64,000 nt of DNA, from contig NZ_JNYY01000007.1 of NCBI RefSeq assembly GCF_000716785.1, positions 1 to 64,000 on the forward strand, in the 5' to 3' direction. Positions 26,901 to 34,226 of the stretch are shown here, piece by piece; within the stretch, counting starts at the first letter, position 1; every line of letters begins with the position of its first letter. Both the position numbers and the translations under genes were made by a program. This DNA is from Amycolatopsis vancoresmycina. GTDB lineage: Bacteria > Actinomycetota > Actinomycetes > Mycobacteriales > Pseudonocardiaceae. A model generated the notes under the pieces. It searched no databases, was not told where the DNA came from, and saw only the letters and a program-made list of their open reading frames with translations.

Positions 26901-28369
26901 TCGCTGCGCAGAGCGAACAGAATTTTGTCCGCCAGTTCAGGATTGTCGTGACCAAGCGGTCGCAGAAGACCCTGCTGAACCCCTTCCGCGAGCAGTGACG
27001 CCGGCAGCTTGTTCAAGGCTACAGCGAGCGAATCACGTGTAGCTCTCGCGCCTTTGAAACAGCCCCCTAGAAATTGCCAGACCATGGCCCGTGTTTCATC
27101 GCACAAAACCCCGCGATTAGCCAGTAAGATGTCGACAATCAGCTCCGGACGGAGGTAAGTTCGGTCGAGTTCCAACAACTCGCGAACGGCGATGTCCGGA
27201 TTGGATTGCAGGCCAACCCAGTCGCCAATGCACTGTTCAAGGAGATCCAGATCCCATGCCATTGTCGGTAGGTCGACCGAGCGCCAGCCGAGGGCAAGAC
27301 CGAAGTCGATGAAAGCCGGATGAAAGAGAGTATGCAAGCCTTCCGCCTCTTGATCCGAGAGCACAGGAAGGACCATCTGGGTGTCAATGAACGCTCGCAC
27401 AACGTGGGCAACTTCGTCGCCGTTCCACACGCGGCCCAGCAGGGCTTCAAGGTCGACGGTGGAGAAGTTCGCATCCTTCGTTGAGGAGGTGATCGCCGCG
27501 ATGGCGGCAGCACACAAGGTCGACTCCATGCCGAGCCCATGGCGCTCAGCCGCCTTCTCAAGGGCGCCGAGGCGATTCTGCACCTTGGGCCGCACAACGG
27601 TTTCCAGCAGCAGTTCAGACCGCGACCTCGGGATCTGCCGCTGTTCGCTCGATTGGGTGCCGAGAAGCCAGTCCGTCAGCAGGGACAACATGAATGGGTT
27701 GGACGCGACGCCGATCATTCCTGATGCTTTGATTGCGGCGATCGTGTCGCTTTTGAGCCCCCCGCGAGCGCTGATATAGTTTTTGATCGCGTTTTCGTCG
27801 AGCGGGGAAAGCGTTAGGTTTACGATGTCGCGCAGGTTTGCCAGACCGAGGTCCTCCACGTCATAACGCGAAGTCGTCAGTACCGGAAAATCGTGCCCTC
27901 CGTCAATCAGCCTTCGCACGAACGTCCAAGTCGAAGTTCCGGAGAACTCGCGTTCCAGCTCGTTGAGCCCGTCGACAAGGAAGACGATCTTCCCATGCTT
28001 GACGCGAGACTTCCACAGAGGCAAATCAATCTCAGAATAGCGTTCCGACTTGGCAAATTCCTTGACGGTCACCCCGCCGACGTCTCTGTGGCGCAGCACT
28101 CTGTTGTCCAAAACAATGCACAGCACGTCGTTCTTCAGAAGCGATATTGCCACTTGTTCGATCGCAGTGGTTTTTCCAGCACCAGGACCACCGTTGATCG
28201 ACCATGTACATGGACGCAACGTAGAAAGTTGTTCGATCAACTGCGGGAACATCAGCGGCCCGGCTTCTTCCTCACCGATCTGATGAGTTCGAAAGGAGGG
28301 CTCCAGGTAGAACCGCACCGACTTTTTGGCCAGTCGCTTCAGGACTGCATCGAACGGGGAACCGATCAT
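23915..28369 (-). CDS. NACHT NTPase with HEAT-like repeats and C-terminal PNP/MTAN-type nucleosidase domain (candidate antiphage protein)
   Basis: This is a single 1484-residue protein. Residues about 50-350 form a NACHT/STAND NTPase with P-loop GGPGAGKTT (60-68) and Walker B IVFLVDGLNELE (128-139). Residues 540-988 are 14 HEAT-like repeats of 32 residues (consensus VRGSAANALGRIGSPDAVPS...). Residues about 1229-1480 form a nucleoside phosphorylase/nucleosidase domain, with VALVTAVPTETRAL, VGVCAGFGERGVSLFDVIL, paired glutamates in VETEAHG (1418, 1420) and SDLGD whose aspartate (1448) aligns with the MTAN catalytic Asp. Known PNP-type immune effectors cleave nucleotides such as ATP. The inference is repeat-based sensing, NACHT oligomerisation and nucleotide destruction. 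The start at ATG 28369 has GGGAGGA at good spacing. Base composition is visibly more AT-rich than the neighbours and a TTA codon occurs at residue 415, both suggesting transfer. Confidence 0.9.
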   Translation of the reverse strand: MIGSPFDAVLKRLAKKSVRFYLEPSFRTHQIGEEEAGPLMFPQLIEQLSTLRPCTWSINGGPGAGKTTAIEQVAISLLKNDVLCIVLDNRVLRHRDVGGVTVKEFAKSERYSEIDLPLWKSRVKHGKIVFLVDGLNELEREFSGTSTWTFVRRLIDGGHDFPVLTTSRYDVEDLGLANLRDIVNLTLSPLDENAIKNYISARGGLKSDTIAAIKASGMIGVASNPFMLSLLTDWLLGTQSSEQRQIPRSRSELLLETVVRPKVQNRLGALEKAAERHGLGMESTLCAAAIAAITSSTKDANFSTVDLEALLGRVWNGDEVAHVVRAFIDTQMVLPVLSDQEAEGLHTLFHPAFIDFGLALGWRSVDLPTMAWDLDLLEQCIGDWVGLQSNPDIAVRELLELDRTYLRPELIVDILLANRGVLCDETRAMVWQFLGGCFKGARATRDSLAVALNKLPASLLAEGVQQGLLRPLGHDNPELADKILFALRSESMNAESLQQMRRADLRKKKLPSRDKRQPDPDDSLLLQRFEELQSGATPHVRRNAANWLGFNGAPEHIAQLTTVMRSDPDDSVRGATAIALGNIGSSEALPALVECLHSDAGDDVRGSAANALGRIGSPDAVPSLVKALSADSGDNVRGSAANALGRIGSPDAVPSLVKALSADPGDNVRGSAANALGRIGSPDAVPSLVKALSNDTDPYARGSAAEALGHIGSPDALPALTAALGSDIEVAVRGSAADALGRIGSPDAVPSLVEALSIDSADNVRGTSANALGRIGSPDALPALTVALGSDIEAAVRGSAANALGRIGSPDAGPSLVKALSADPGDNVRGSAANALGRIGLPDAVPSLVEALTNNADPYARGSAAEALGRIGSPDALPALTVALGSDIEAAVRGSAASALGRIGSPDAVPFLVRALSTDSADNVRGTSANALGRIGSPEAVPSLIKALRTDPADNVRGVSANTLGRIGSPKAFGDLRTIIENPEESYSVRRGAVGALAGLNIHVPEWLPAIADRFRPATREARAFRGAIVNFVAQRPITGETRQWLDEVARRDPDPINRTTAIVGLSRDQQITPDLIRFTIAPTTPRRDGRPHDTDNGVLGVTASAVVRMAGYDLDTALALLDDVTDLVVDADTRSSTIQSVVSQIRHLSLDRAEQVIGRMRTRVGDRPSVNKFFESTFSNEVALLKRRQLAAADLDSLANSPEKTLSSFRDARRSRFEVATPSQVPKRVNVALVTAVPTETRALHDVLRSRGIATQEVQRAGRFYDVFELPTFDQQQPVRVVTTQATDKGGQSSSAVTHAILEEFKPELVFLVGVCAGFGERGVSLFDVILARQVFNYDPERITPTQNGSRPRIYPTDEYLLRLAANLDNKRLLEPALDGGKLFIKDFASGEKVVAWHEADLRRQLLDLSVDLYGVETEAHGLMHAIWETFKAENFVNGAMLKCVSDLGDEDMGVNKTEKQEKAARLAANVALDITAAFRRTS
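25406..26752 (-). repeat. tandem 96-bp coding repeats (14 HEAT-like units)
   Basis: Period is exactly 96 bp (32 residues), apart from one extra residue in the last unit. Some units are almost identical at DNA level: 26305-26400 and 26401-26496 differ at only two bases, and related units recur near 25825 and 25921. Two unit types alternate in part of the array (LPALTVALGSDIEAAV and VPSLVKALSADPGDNV). Near-identity of synonymous positions indicates recent duplication or gene conversion. Confidence 0.95.
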
Positions 28370-29858
28370 GACTCGAGTCCTCCCGCAGGTAGGTGCCACT
28401 GTGATTACGTCGTTTACGCGGACCCCTGGCCATCATTCACACCCAGAAAATCTGGCGGCACCCTGGAGCCGCCGACCGGGTTCCACGTTGGCCTCTGCCT
28501 CAACCTACGACAGCAAGAGCCGCCAGCGGATTAGCGCCGTCTCCATAACCCAACCCCTCCGCGAGATGAACCGTCGCCGATAGCTATCGCGGAACAATCC
28601 CCCATCGTTACACCCTGCTGAACAAAAGTGGACGATTCACCCCAGAGCCGTCCTCGACGCCGAGATGGCCAGATCGGTCAGGCTGACGACGCTCCGATGA
28701 CCGGTGGCGGTTCGCTGAATCAAGCGGCGATGGACGGAACTGTTGAGACGGTGGAAGCTGCGCTCGAAGATGTCGCGCAGTTAGCTGCCGGTTCCGCCGA
28801 TACGGGCGGGCGTCCGCCGGTCCGTCCGCAGCGTCGTCGACCTGCCTGCTGGTCGCAGCACCTGAAATGTCGGCAGGCTCGGCGTTCGCTCGGGTAGGCG
28901 CGGATGACCGGCCTTCGCCACCACGTCACACCACGCCGGCGCGACCTCGACCAGCATTCCACTGATCACACGCCGGTTATCCATCGCCGCCACGCACCAC
29001 AGCCCGAGGTCGCTGCAGGCAACGGCACGGCGGAAGCCGTCCCTCCCTAGGTCGCGAGTGGCTGTCGTGGCTCGACAGGCTCACAAGACCTGAGGTGGTG
29101 GCCTTCGCCGCGCTGCCGGGCGAGCGTCATGGGGGCGATCTGGGGGCAGTGTCGGAGGTGCTCCGCGACGGCGTAGGCGTCCACGGCCAGGGTGCATCTT
29201 GCGAGCGTCCGGACAGCTTCGCCTCAGCCCCGCCGCCGTGCGCAGCCTCCGAGTGCCGCTGCGCGGCTGGACCCAGGACAGAGGACGCGTTGGCGACTGC
29301 GACGAATGCAGGCCAGCGATGTGTTCGACGAGCGAGTCGCCCATGCCGGCAGGCACGCCAGGCAGGATGCGCGCTACAGCCCCTGCGGGCGCTCGGACCT
29401 ACCGCTGACGCTCATTCGTGGCCACCTCGGCAGCGTGCACCCGAGCCCGCTCCATTCACCGTGAACGCGGAACCTGCGGTCAGTGAGGCTGATCCCAGCC
29501 CGGCGCAGCCGTCATCCCGAGCACCAACCCGACCACAGCCCGAACCCCGCAGCAGCGGTCACCGGCCAGCTGGACGCTTTGCAAGCTGCAACGCACACCT
29601 CGATCGAACACATGAGCGATACAAGGAGTGTGAACTGAACAAGTGATCCAGCGAACCTTGGGATCCCGCACTGGCCCCACGTCCTCGGGCCGGCGGACTG
29701 CGGCCGGAGAATGTCAACACGACGTTTCAGCAGGACAGCCTACTCCGGCACGGGAGGATGACTTACGTCACACTGCTGCCGCTCCGCCGGCGGACAGCGA
29801 CTGATGTCAATCGGTGATGTCGGCGGGGTCCTCAATGATCTTGGGGCCCCGTTTCCGC
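28370..29858. other. 1.5-kb gene-poor region between the NACHT gene and tRNA-Val
   Basis: The first ~200 bases should hold the NACHT gene's promoter. Beyond that no frame combines a start, ribosome binding site and convincing codon usage. On the minus strand, about 28781-29085 is open and reads plausibly (for example DLGLWCVAAMDNRRVISGML), and a second fragment at about 29045-29200 in another frame reads LAVDAYAVAEHLRHCPQIAP. These could be parts of one decayed gene, but no family is recognised. The region looks like degraded island DNA beside a tRNA gene. Confidence 0.5.
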
Positions 29859-29933
29859 TGGTGGGCGCAGCAGGGTTCGAACCTGCGACCGCTCGGGTGT
29901 AAGCCGAGTGCTCTTCCGCTGAGCTATGCGCCC
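29859..29933 (-). tRNA. tRNA-Val (anticodon UAC)
   Basis: The minus strand folds as a complete cloverleaf. The acceptor GGGCGCA pairs with TGCGCCC, followed by discriminator A and encoded CCA. The D stem is GCTC/GAGC, the anticodon stem CTCGG/CCGAG has loop CTTACAC (anticodon TAC), and the T loop is GGTTCGAACCC. It decodes GUA and wobbling valine codons. It lies next to the gene-poor stretch beyond the NACHT gene, and tRNA 3' ends are common integration points. Confidence 0.97.
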
Positions 29934-29934
29934 G

Positions 29935-29969
29935 CACGGCGGCAGCCCCGTGAAGGAACCGCCGCCGTG
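29935..29969 (-). terminator. hairpin after ahpE
   Basis: CACGGCGGC (29935-29943) pairs with GCCGCCGTG (29961-29969) just beyond the ahpE stop, giving a 9-bp GC stem without a T-run. It also separates ahpE from the tRNA. Confidence 0.55.
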
Positions 29970-29976
29970 GGAAAAC

Positions 29977-30438
29977 TCAGGCCAGTTCGGCCACGGCCTT
30001 CTTCCAGCCCTGCTGGTCGCGGGCCTCGCCCGGCGCGTTGACCTCGGCGAACCGGACCACACCGGAGGTGTCGATCAGGAACGTGCCGCGGACCGCCAGG
30101 CCCGCGTCCTCGTTGAAGACGCCGTAGGAGCGCGCCACCTCGCCGTGCGGCCAGAAGTCCGACAGCAGGGGGAACTGGTAGCCCTCCTTGTCGGCCCACG
30201 CCTTCAGCGAGAACGGCGTGTCGACCGAGACGCCCAGTACCTGGACGCCCTTGTTGTCGTAGTCCGCGAACTCGTCGCGGAGCTGGCACAGCTCGCCCGT
30301 GCAGATGCCGCTGAACGCGAAGGGGTAGAAGACCAGCAGCACCGGCTTGTCACCCCGGAACGACGACAGCTGGACCGGCTGCTTGTTGTAGTCGTTGAGC
30401 GTGAAGTCAGGGGCCTCAGAACCGACCTCGACGGCCAT
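29977..30438 (-). CDS. ahpE: peroxiredoxin AhpE, variant with a second cysteine
   Basis: The 153-residue protein equals mycobacterial AhpE in length. It shares the blocks GSEAPDFTLNDYNKQPVQLS, FPLLSDFWPHGEVARSYGVF and VRGTFLIDTSGVVRFAE. The peroxidatic cysteine lies in FSGICTGELC (Cys46). Mycobacterial AhpE is 1-Cys and has a non-cysteine residue five positions on; here Cys51 occupies that position, as in PrxQ-type enzymes, so an intramolecular disulfide is possible. It reduces peroxides and peroxynitrite in the cytoplasm. ATG at 30438 follows GGAGAGG. Confidence 0.94.
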   Translation of the reverse strand: MAVEVGSEAPDFTLNDYNKQPVQLSSFRGDKPVLLVFYPFAFSGICTGELCQLRDEFADYDNKGVQVLGVSVDTPFSLKAWADKEGYQFPLLSDFWPHGEVARSYGVFNEDAGLAVRGTFLIDTSGVVRFAEVNAPGEARDQQGWKKAVAELA

Positions 30439-30510
30439 ACCGCGTTTCCTCTCCCGAACGGACACGTGCCTGCGACGACAACCCTATCGTGTCCGTCCGG
30501 CGGGACCGGC

Positions 30511-30942
30511 TCAGCGCTGCTTCGACTTCGACTTGGGCGACACCAGGCGGGTGCCGATCCAGTTCGGGCCGACACTGATGTTGGCGGTCTGGGCCAGGCC
30601 CACGGCAGGCACCGCTTCGGCGATTTCGCTCGGCTCGACGTGCCCTGGCTGTCCCGTCTTGGGGGTGAGCACCCAGATCACGCCGGTCTCCTCCAGGGGG
30701 CCCCTGGCGTCGATGAGCGCGTCGCCGAGATCGCCGTCGTCCTCGCGCCACCACAGCAGCACCACGTCGATGACCTCGTCGGCGTCCTCGTCGAGGATGT
30801 CCCCGCCGATCTGCTCCTCGATCGCCGCGCGGACGTCGTCGTCGACGTCCTCGTCCCAGCCGATCTCCTGGACCACCATCTCGGGCTTGATGCCGAGCCT
30901 CTCGGCGACGCTGCTCTGATCAGCGTCTCCCGCGGCGACCAC
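30511..30942 (-). CDS. DUF3052 family protein
   Basis: The roughly 143-residue protein starts VVAAGDADQSSVAERLGIKP and has the family core VIDVVLLWWREDDGDLGDALIDA, ending in a basic KSKSKQR tail. Homologues are conserved in actinobacteria beside aceE and ahpE, as in the Rv2238c-Rv2241 region of Mycobacterium. Function is unknown. GTG at 30942 was chosen because GGAGGA lies 9 bases upstream; a GTG at 30951 touches that site and ATG at 30980 precedes it. A small hairpin, ACCCTC-ttc-GAGGGT, lies upstream at 30984-30998. Confidence 0.85.
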   Translation of the reverse strand: MVAAGDADQSSVAERLGIKPEMVVQEIGWDEDVDDDVRAAIEEQIGGDILDEDADEVIDVVLLWWREDDGDLGDALIDARGPLEETGVIWVLTPKTGQPGHVEPSEIAEAVPAVGLAQTANISVGPNWIGTRLVSPKSKSKQR

Positions 30943-31359
30943 TGCTTTCACTCCTCCAACTACGACGGAGTGTGGCATCCCCCACCCTCTTCGAGGGTAC
31001 GGCGGCGCCACACTCGGCGACCCGGTTGCCGATAGCGAACACTGGTGAGGCTCCGCGCGCAACCGTCCACACCGGATCTTTGACAACTCGTGTCGCAGGA
31101 TACGGCCCGCGACCGGCCCGCCGCGACGGCGTTTCGGGTACCTCGCGCCCCCGGTCTGCCACCCCTTCGGGTGCCGTCCCCTAGGGTGGGGGAGAAGTAA
31201 ACGCGCGCGCGATACACCGCGCGCTGGGAGTGGCTCGACCGGGACGGCCGATGTTACCGCCAAGTAGCGGTGCGGAAGCCGGGACGGAAGACGACGATGG
31301 AGAGTCGTACACCCCCGCGCACGAGCACCACCGGCTACAACTTTTCGCAAGGAGACCCC
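30943..31359. other. divergent promoter region of DUF3052 gene and aceE
   Basis: About 417 bases separate the two starts. Visible elements are the hairpin at 30984-30998, a GC-rich inverted repeat around 31203-31226 and a small hairpin ACCGC-caagta-GCGGT near 31254-31269, which would lie in the aceE leader. No -35/-10 pair is convincing and no additional gene is seen. The long leader fits a regulated central-metabolism gene. Confidence 0.5.
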
Positions 31360-34155
31360 TTGGCCCCGCAGAACGACGGCGCCTCCGGCAAGGAGACCCC
31401 GGCACGCGTACGCGTCATCCGTGACGGACTGGCGGCGCACCTGCCCGACATCGACCCGGAGGAGACCGCCGAGTGGCTGGACTCCTTCGACGAGGCCCTC
31501 GCACGGGGCGGGCAGCAGCGGGCCCGGTACCTGATGCTGCGCATCCTCGAGCGCGCCCGGGAGCGGAACGTCGGCGTCCCGGCGCTGACCTCGACGGACT
31601 ACGTCAACACCATCCCCACCGAGAACGAGCCCTGGTTCCCCGGCGACGAGGACATCGAGCGCCGCTACCGCGCCTGGATCCGCTGGAACGCGGCGATCAT
31701 GGTGCACCGGGCGCAGCGTCCCGGCGTCGGCGTCGGCGGCCACATCTCGACGTACGCCTCCTCCGCCGCGCTGTACGAGGTGGGCTTCAACCACTTCTTC
31801 CGCGGCAAGGACCACTCCGGCGGCGGCGACCAGATCTACATCCAGGGCCACGCCTCCCCCGGCATCTACGCCCGCGCGTTCCTCGAGGGCCGGCTGAGCG
31901 AGTCGCAGCTCGACGGCTTCCGCCAGGAGTTCAGCCACGCGGGTGAGGGCGGCGGCCTGCCGTCGTACCCGCACCCGCGGCTGATGCCGGACTTCTGGGA
32001 GAACCCGACGGTGTCGATGGGCCTCGGCCCGATGAACGCCATCTACCAGGCCCGGTTCAACCGCTACCTGCGCGACCGCGGCATCAAGGACACGAACGAC
32101 CAGCACGTCTGGGCGTTCCTCGGCGACGGCGAGATGGACGAGGCCGAATCCCGCGGCCTGATCCACGTCGCGGCCGGTGAGGGCCTCGACAACCTGACCT
32201 TCGTGATCAACTGCAACCTGCAGCGGCTCGACGGCCCGGTGCGCGGCAACGGCAAGATCATCCAGGAGCTGGAGTCGTACTTCCGCGGCGCCGGCTGGAA
32301 CGTCATCAAGGTGATCTGGGGCCGCGAGTGGGACTCGCTGCTGCACGCCGACCGCGACGGCGCGCTGGTCAACCTGATGAACGTCACCCCGGACGGTGAC
32401 TACCAGACGTACAAGGCCAACGACGGCGCCTTCGTCCGCGAGCACTTCTTCGGCCGCGACCCGCGGACGAAGGACCTGGTCAAGGACCTCTCCGACGCCG
32501 ACATCTGGAACCTCAAGCGCGGCGGCCACGACTACCGGAAGGTGTACGCGGCCTACAAGGCGTCGCTGGAGCACCACGGCCAGCCGACGGTGATCCTGGC
32601 CCACACGATCAAGGGCTACGGCCTCGGCCCGGCGTTCGAGGGCCGCAACGCCACGCACCAGATGAAGAAGCTCACCCTCGACGACCTCAAGCTGTTCCGC
32701 GACTCGCAGCGGATCCCGATCAGCGACGAGGAGCTCGAGCGCGACCCGAAGCTGCCGCCGTACTACCACCCGGGCGCGAACTCGCCCGAGATCGAGTACC
32801 TGATCGGCCGCCGCAAGGCGCTCGGCGGCTTCCTGCCGGAACGCCGTCCGAAGGCCGCGAAGGCCCTGGTGCTGCCCGGCGACAAGGTCTACGAGGGCAT
32901 CCGGAAGGGCTCCGGCAAGCAGGAGGTCGCCACGACGATGGCGTTCGTCCGGCTGGTCCGCGAGCTGGCGAAGGACTCCGAGATCGGCAAGCGGGTCGTC
33001 CCGATCATCCCGGACGAGGCCCGCACCTTCGGCCTCGACTCGATGTTCCCGACGGCCAAGATCTACAACCCGCACGGCCAGACCTACACCTCGGTCGACG
33101 CGAGCCTGATGCTGGCCTACAAGGAGTCCGAGAAGGGCCAGCTGCTGCACGAGGGCATCAACGAGGCCGGCTCGACGGCGTCGTTCACCGCCGTCGGCAC
33201 GTCGTACGCGACGCACGGCGAGCCGATGATCCCGATCTACATCTTCTACTCGATGTTCGGGTTCCAGCGGACGGGTGACGGCCTGTACGCGGCCGCCGAC
33301 CAGATGGCCCGCGGGTTCGTCCTCGGCGCCACCGCCGGCCGGACCACCCTGACGGGTGAGGGCCTGCAGCACGCGGACGGGCACTCGCTGCTGCTGGCGG
33401 CGACCAACCCGGCCGCGGTGGCCTACGACCCGGCGTGGTCGTTCGAGATCGCGCACATCGTCAAGGACGGCCTGCGCCGGATGTACGGCGAGACCGGCCC
33501 GGACGGCAACGGCGAGAACGTCTTCTACTACATGACGATCTACAACGAGCCGTACCAGCAGCCCGCCGAGCCGGAGAACCTCGACGTCGACGGCCTGCTC
33601 AAGGGTCTGTACAAGTACGCCGACGCGCCCGCGGGCGACGGCCCGGAGGTGCAGATCCTCGTCTCCGGCGTCACGATGCCGGACGCGCTGAAGGCGCAGA
33701 AGATGCTGGCCGAGGAGTGGGGCGTGCGGGCCGCGGTGTGGTCGGCGACGTCGTGGACCGAGCTGCGGCGCGAGGCCGTCGAGATCGACCACGACAACCT
33801 GCTCTACCCGGGCAGCGAGCCGCGCGTGCCGTACGTCACCGAGAAGCTCTCGGGCACGAACGGGCCGGTCGTGGCGGTGTCGGACTGGATGCGCGCGGTG
33901 CCGGACCTGATCCGCCCGTACGTCCCGACCGACATGCTGACGCTGGGCACCGACGGGTTCGGCTTCTCCGACACCCGGCCGGCGGCGCGGCGGAAGTTCC
34001 TGGTCGACGCCGAGTCGATCACCGCCGGCGCGCTGTCGATCCTGGCCAAGCGCGGCGAAATCGACCACGCGAAGGTCCTGGAGGCGGCCACGAAGTACCG
34101 GCTCGACGACATCTCGGCCGCCGGGCCGCAGACGTCGGATTCCGGGAACGCGTGA
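31360..34155 (+). CDS. aceE: pyruvate dehydrogenase E1 component (homodimeric type)
   Basis: The ~931-residue protein is the single-chain E1. The thiamine diphosphate motif is GDGEMDEAESRGLIHVAAGE with the downstream NCNLQRLDGPV. Early blocks TSTDYVNTIPTENEPWFPGD and GHISTYASSAALYEVGFNHF are typical of AceE. It decarboxylates pyruvate and loads acetyl groups on E2. No E2 or E3 gene is adjacent, as usual in actinobacteria. TTG at 31360 with AAGGAGA just upstream was preferred; ATG at 31297 in the same frame would add 21 residues and has a poorer ribosome site. Confidence 0.96.
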   Translation: MAPQNDGASGKETPARVRVIRDGLAAHLPDIDPEETAEWLDSFDEALARGGQQRARYLMLRILERARERNVGVPALTSTDYVNTIPTENEPWFPGDEDIERRYRAWIRWNAAIMVHRAQRPGVGVGGHISTYASSAALYEVGFNHFFRGKDHSGGGDQIYIQGHASPGIYARAFLEGRLSESQLDGFRQEFSHAGEGGGLPSYPHPRLMPDFWENPTVSMGLGPMNAIYQARFNRYLRDRGIKDTNDQHVWAFLGDGEMDEAESRGLIHVAAGEGLDNLTFVINCNLQRLDGPVRGNGKIIQELESYFRGAGWNVIKVIWGREWDSLLHADRDGALVNLMNVTPDGDYQTYKANDGAFVREHFFGRDPRTKDLVKDLSDADIWNLKRGGHDYRKVYAAYKASLEHHGQPTVILAHTIKGYGLGPAFEGRNATHQMKKLTLDDLKLFRDSQRIPISDEELERDPKLPPYYHPGANSPEIEYLIGRRKALGGFLPERRPKAAKALVLPGDKVYEGIRKGSGKQEVATTMAFVRLVRELAKDSEIGKRVVPIIPDEARTFGLDSMFPTAKIYNPHGQTYTSVDASLMLAYKESEKGQLLHEGINEAGSTASFTAVGTSYATHGEPMIPIYIFYSMFGFQRTGDGLYAAADQMARGFVLGATAGRTTLTGEGLQHADGHSLLLAATNPAAVAYDPAWSFEIAHIVKDGLRRMYGETGPDGNGENVFYYMTIYNEPYQQPAEPENLDVDGLLKGLYKYADAPAGDGPEVQILVSGVTMPDALKAQKMLAEEWGVRAAVWSATSWTELRREAVEIDHDNLLYPGSEPRVPYVTEKLSGTNGPVVAVSDWMRAVPDLIRPYVPTDMLTLGTDGFGFSDTRPAARRKFLVDAESITAGALSILAKRGEIDHAKVLEAATKYRLDDISAAGPQTSDSGNA

Positions 34156-34169
34156 CCTGGTGCTAGGTT

Positions 34170-34204
34170 CGGGCCCGGCAGACATCGGATGTCTGCCGGG
34201 CCCG
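34170..34204 (+). terminator. strong hairpin terminator after aceE
   Basis: A perfect 16-bp stem (34170-34185 with 34189-34204) closes on a 3-base loop, beginning 14 bases after the aceE stop and ending 22 bases before lldD. Confidence 0.85.
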
Positions 34205-34226
34205 GGCACGTAGGGAGTGGGTCAAG

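Noticed and set aside
29095..29646. A 183-codon open frame in the gene-poor region beside tRNA-Val
   Set aside because: It has no ribosome site, its product is low-complexity Pro/Arg/Ala/Ser, and it overlaps other equally weak frames on the opposite strand.
30511..34209. A 1232-codon open frame on the minus strand covering aceE and the DUF3052 gene
   Set aside because: Only its last part (30511-30942) is a real gene; the rest is antisense to AceE and has shadow composition.
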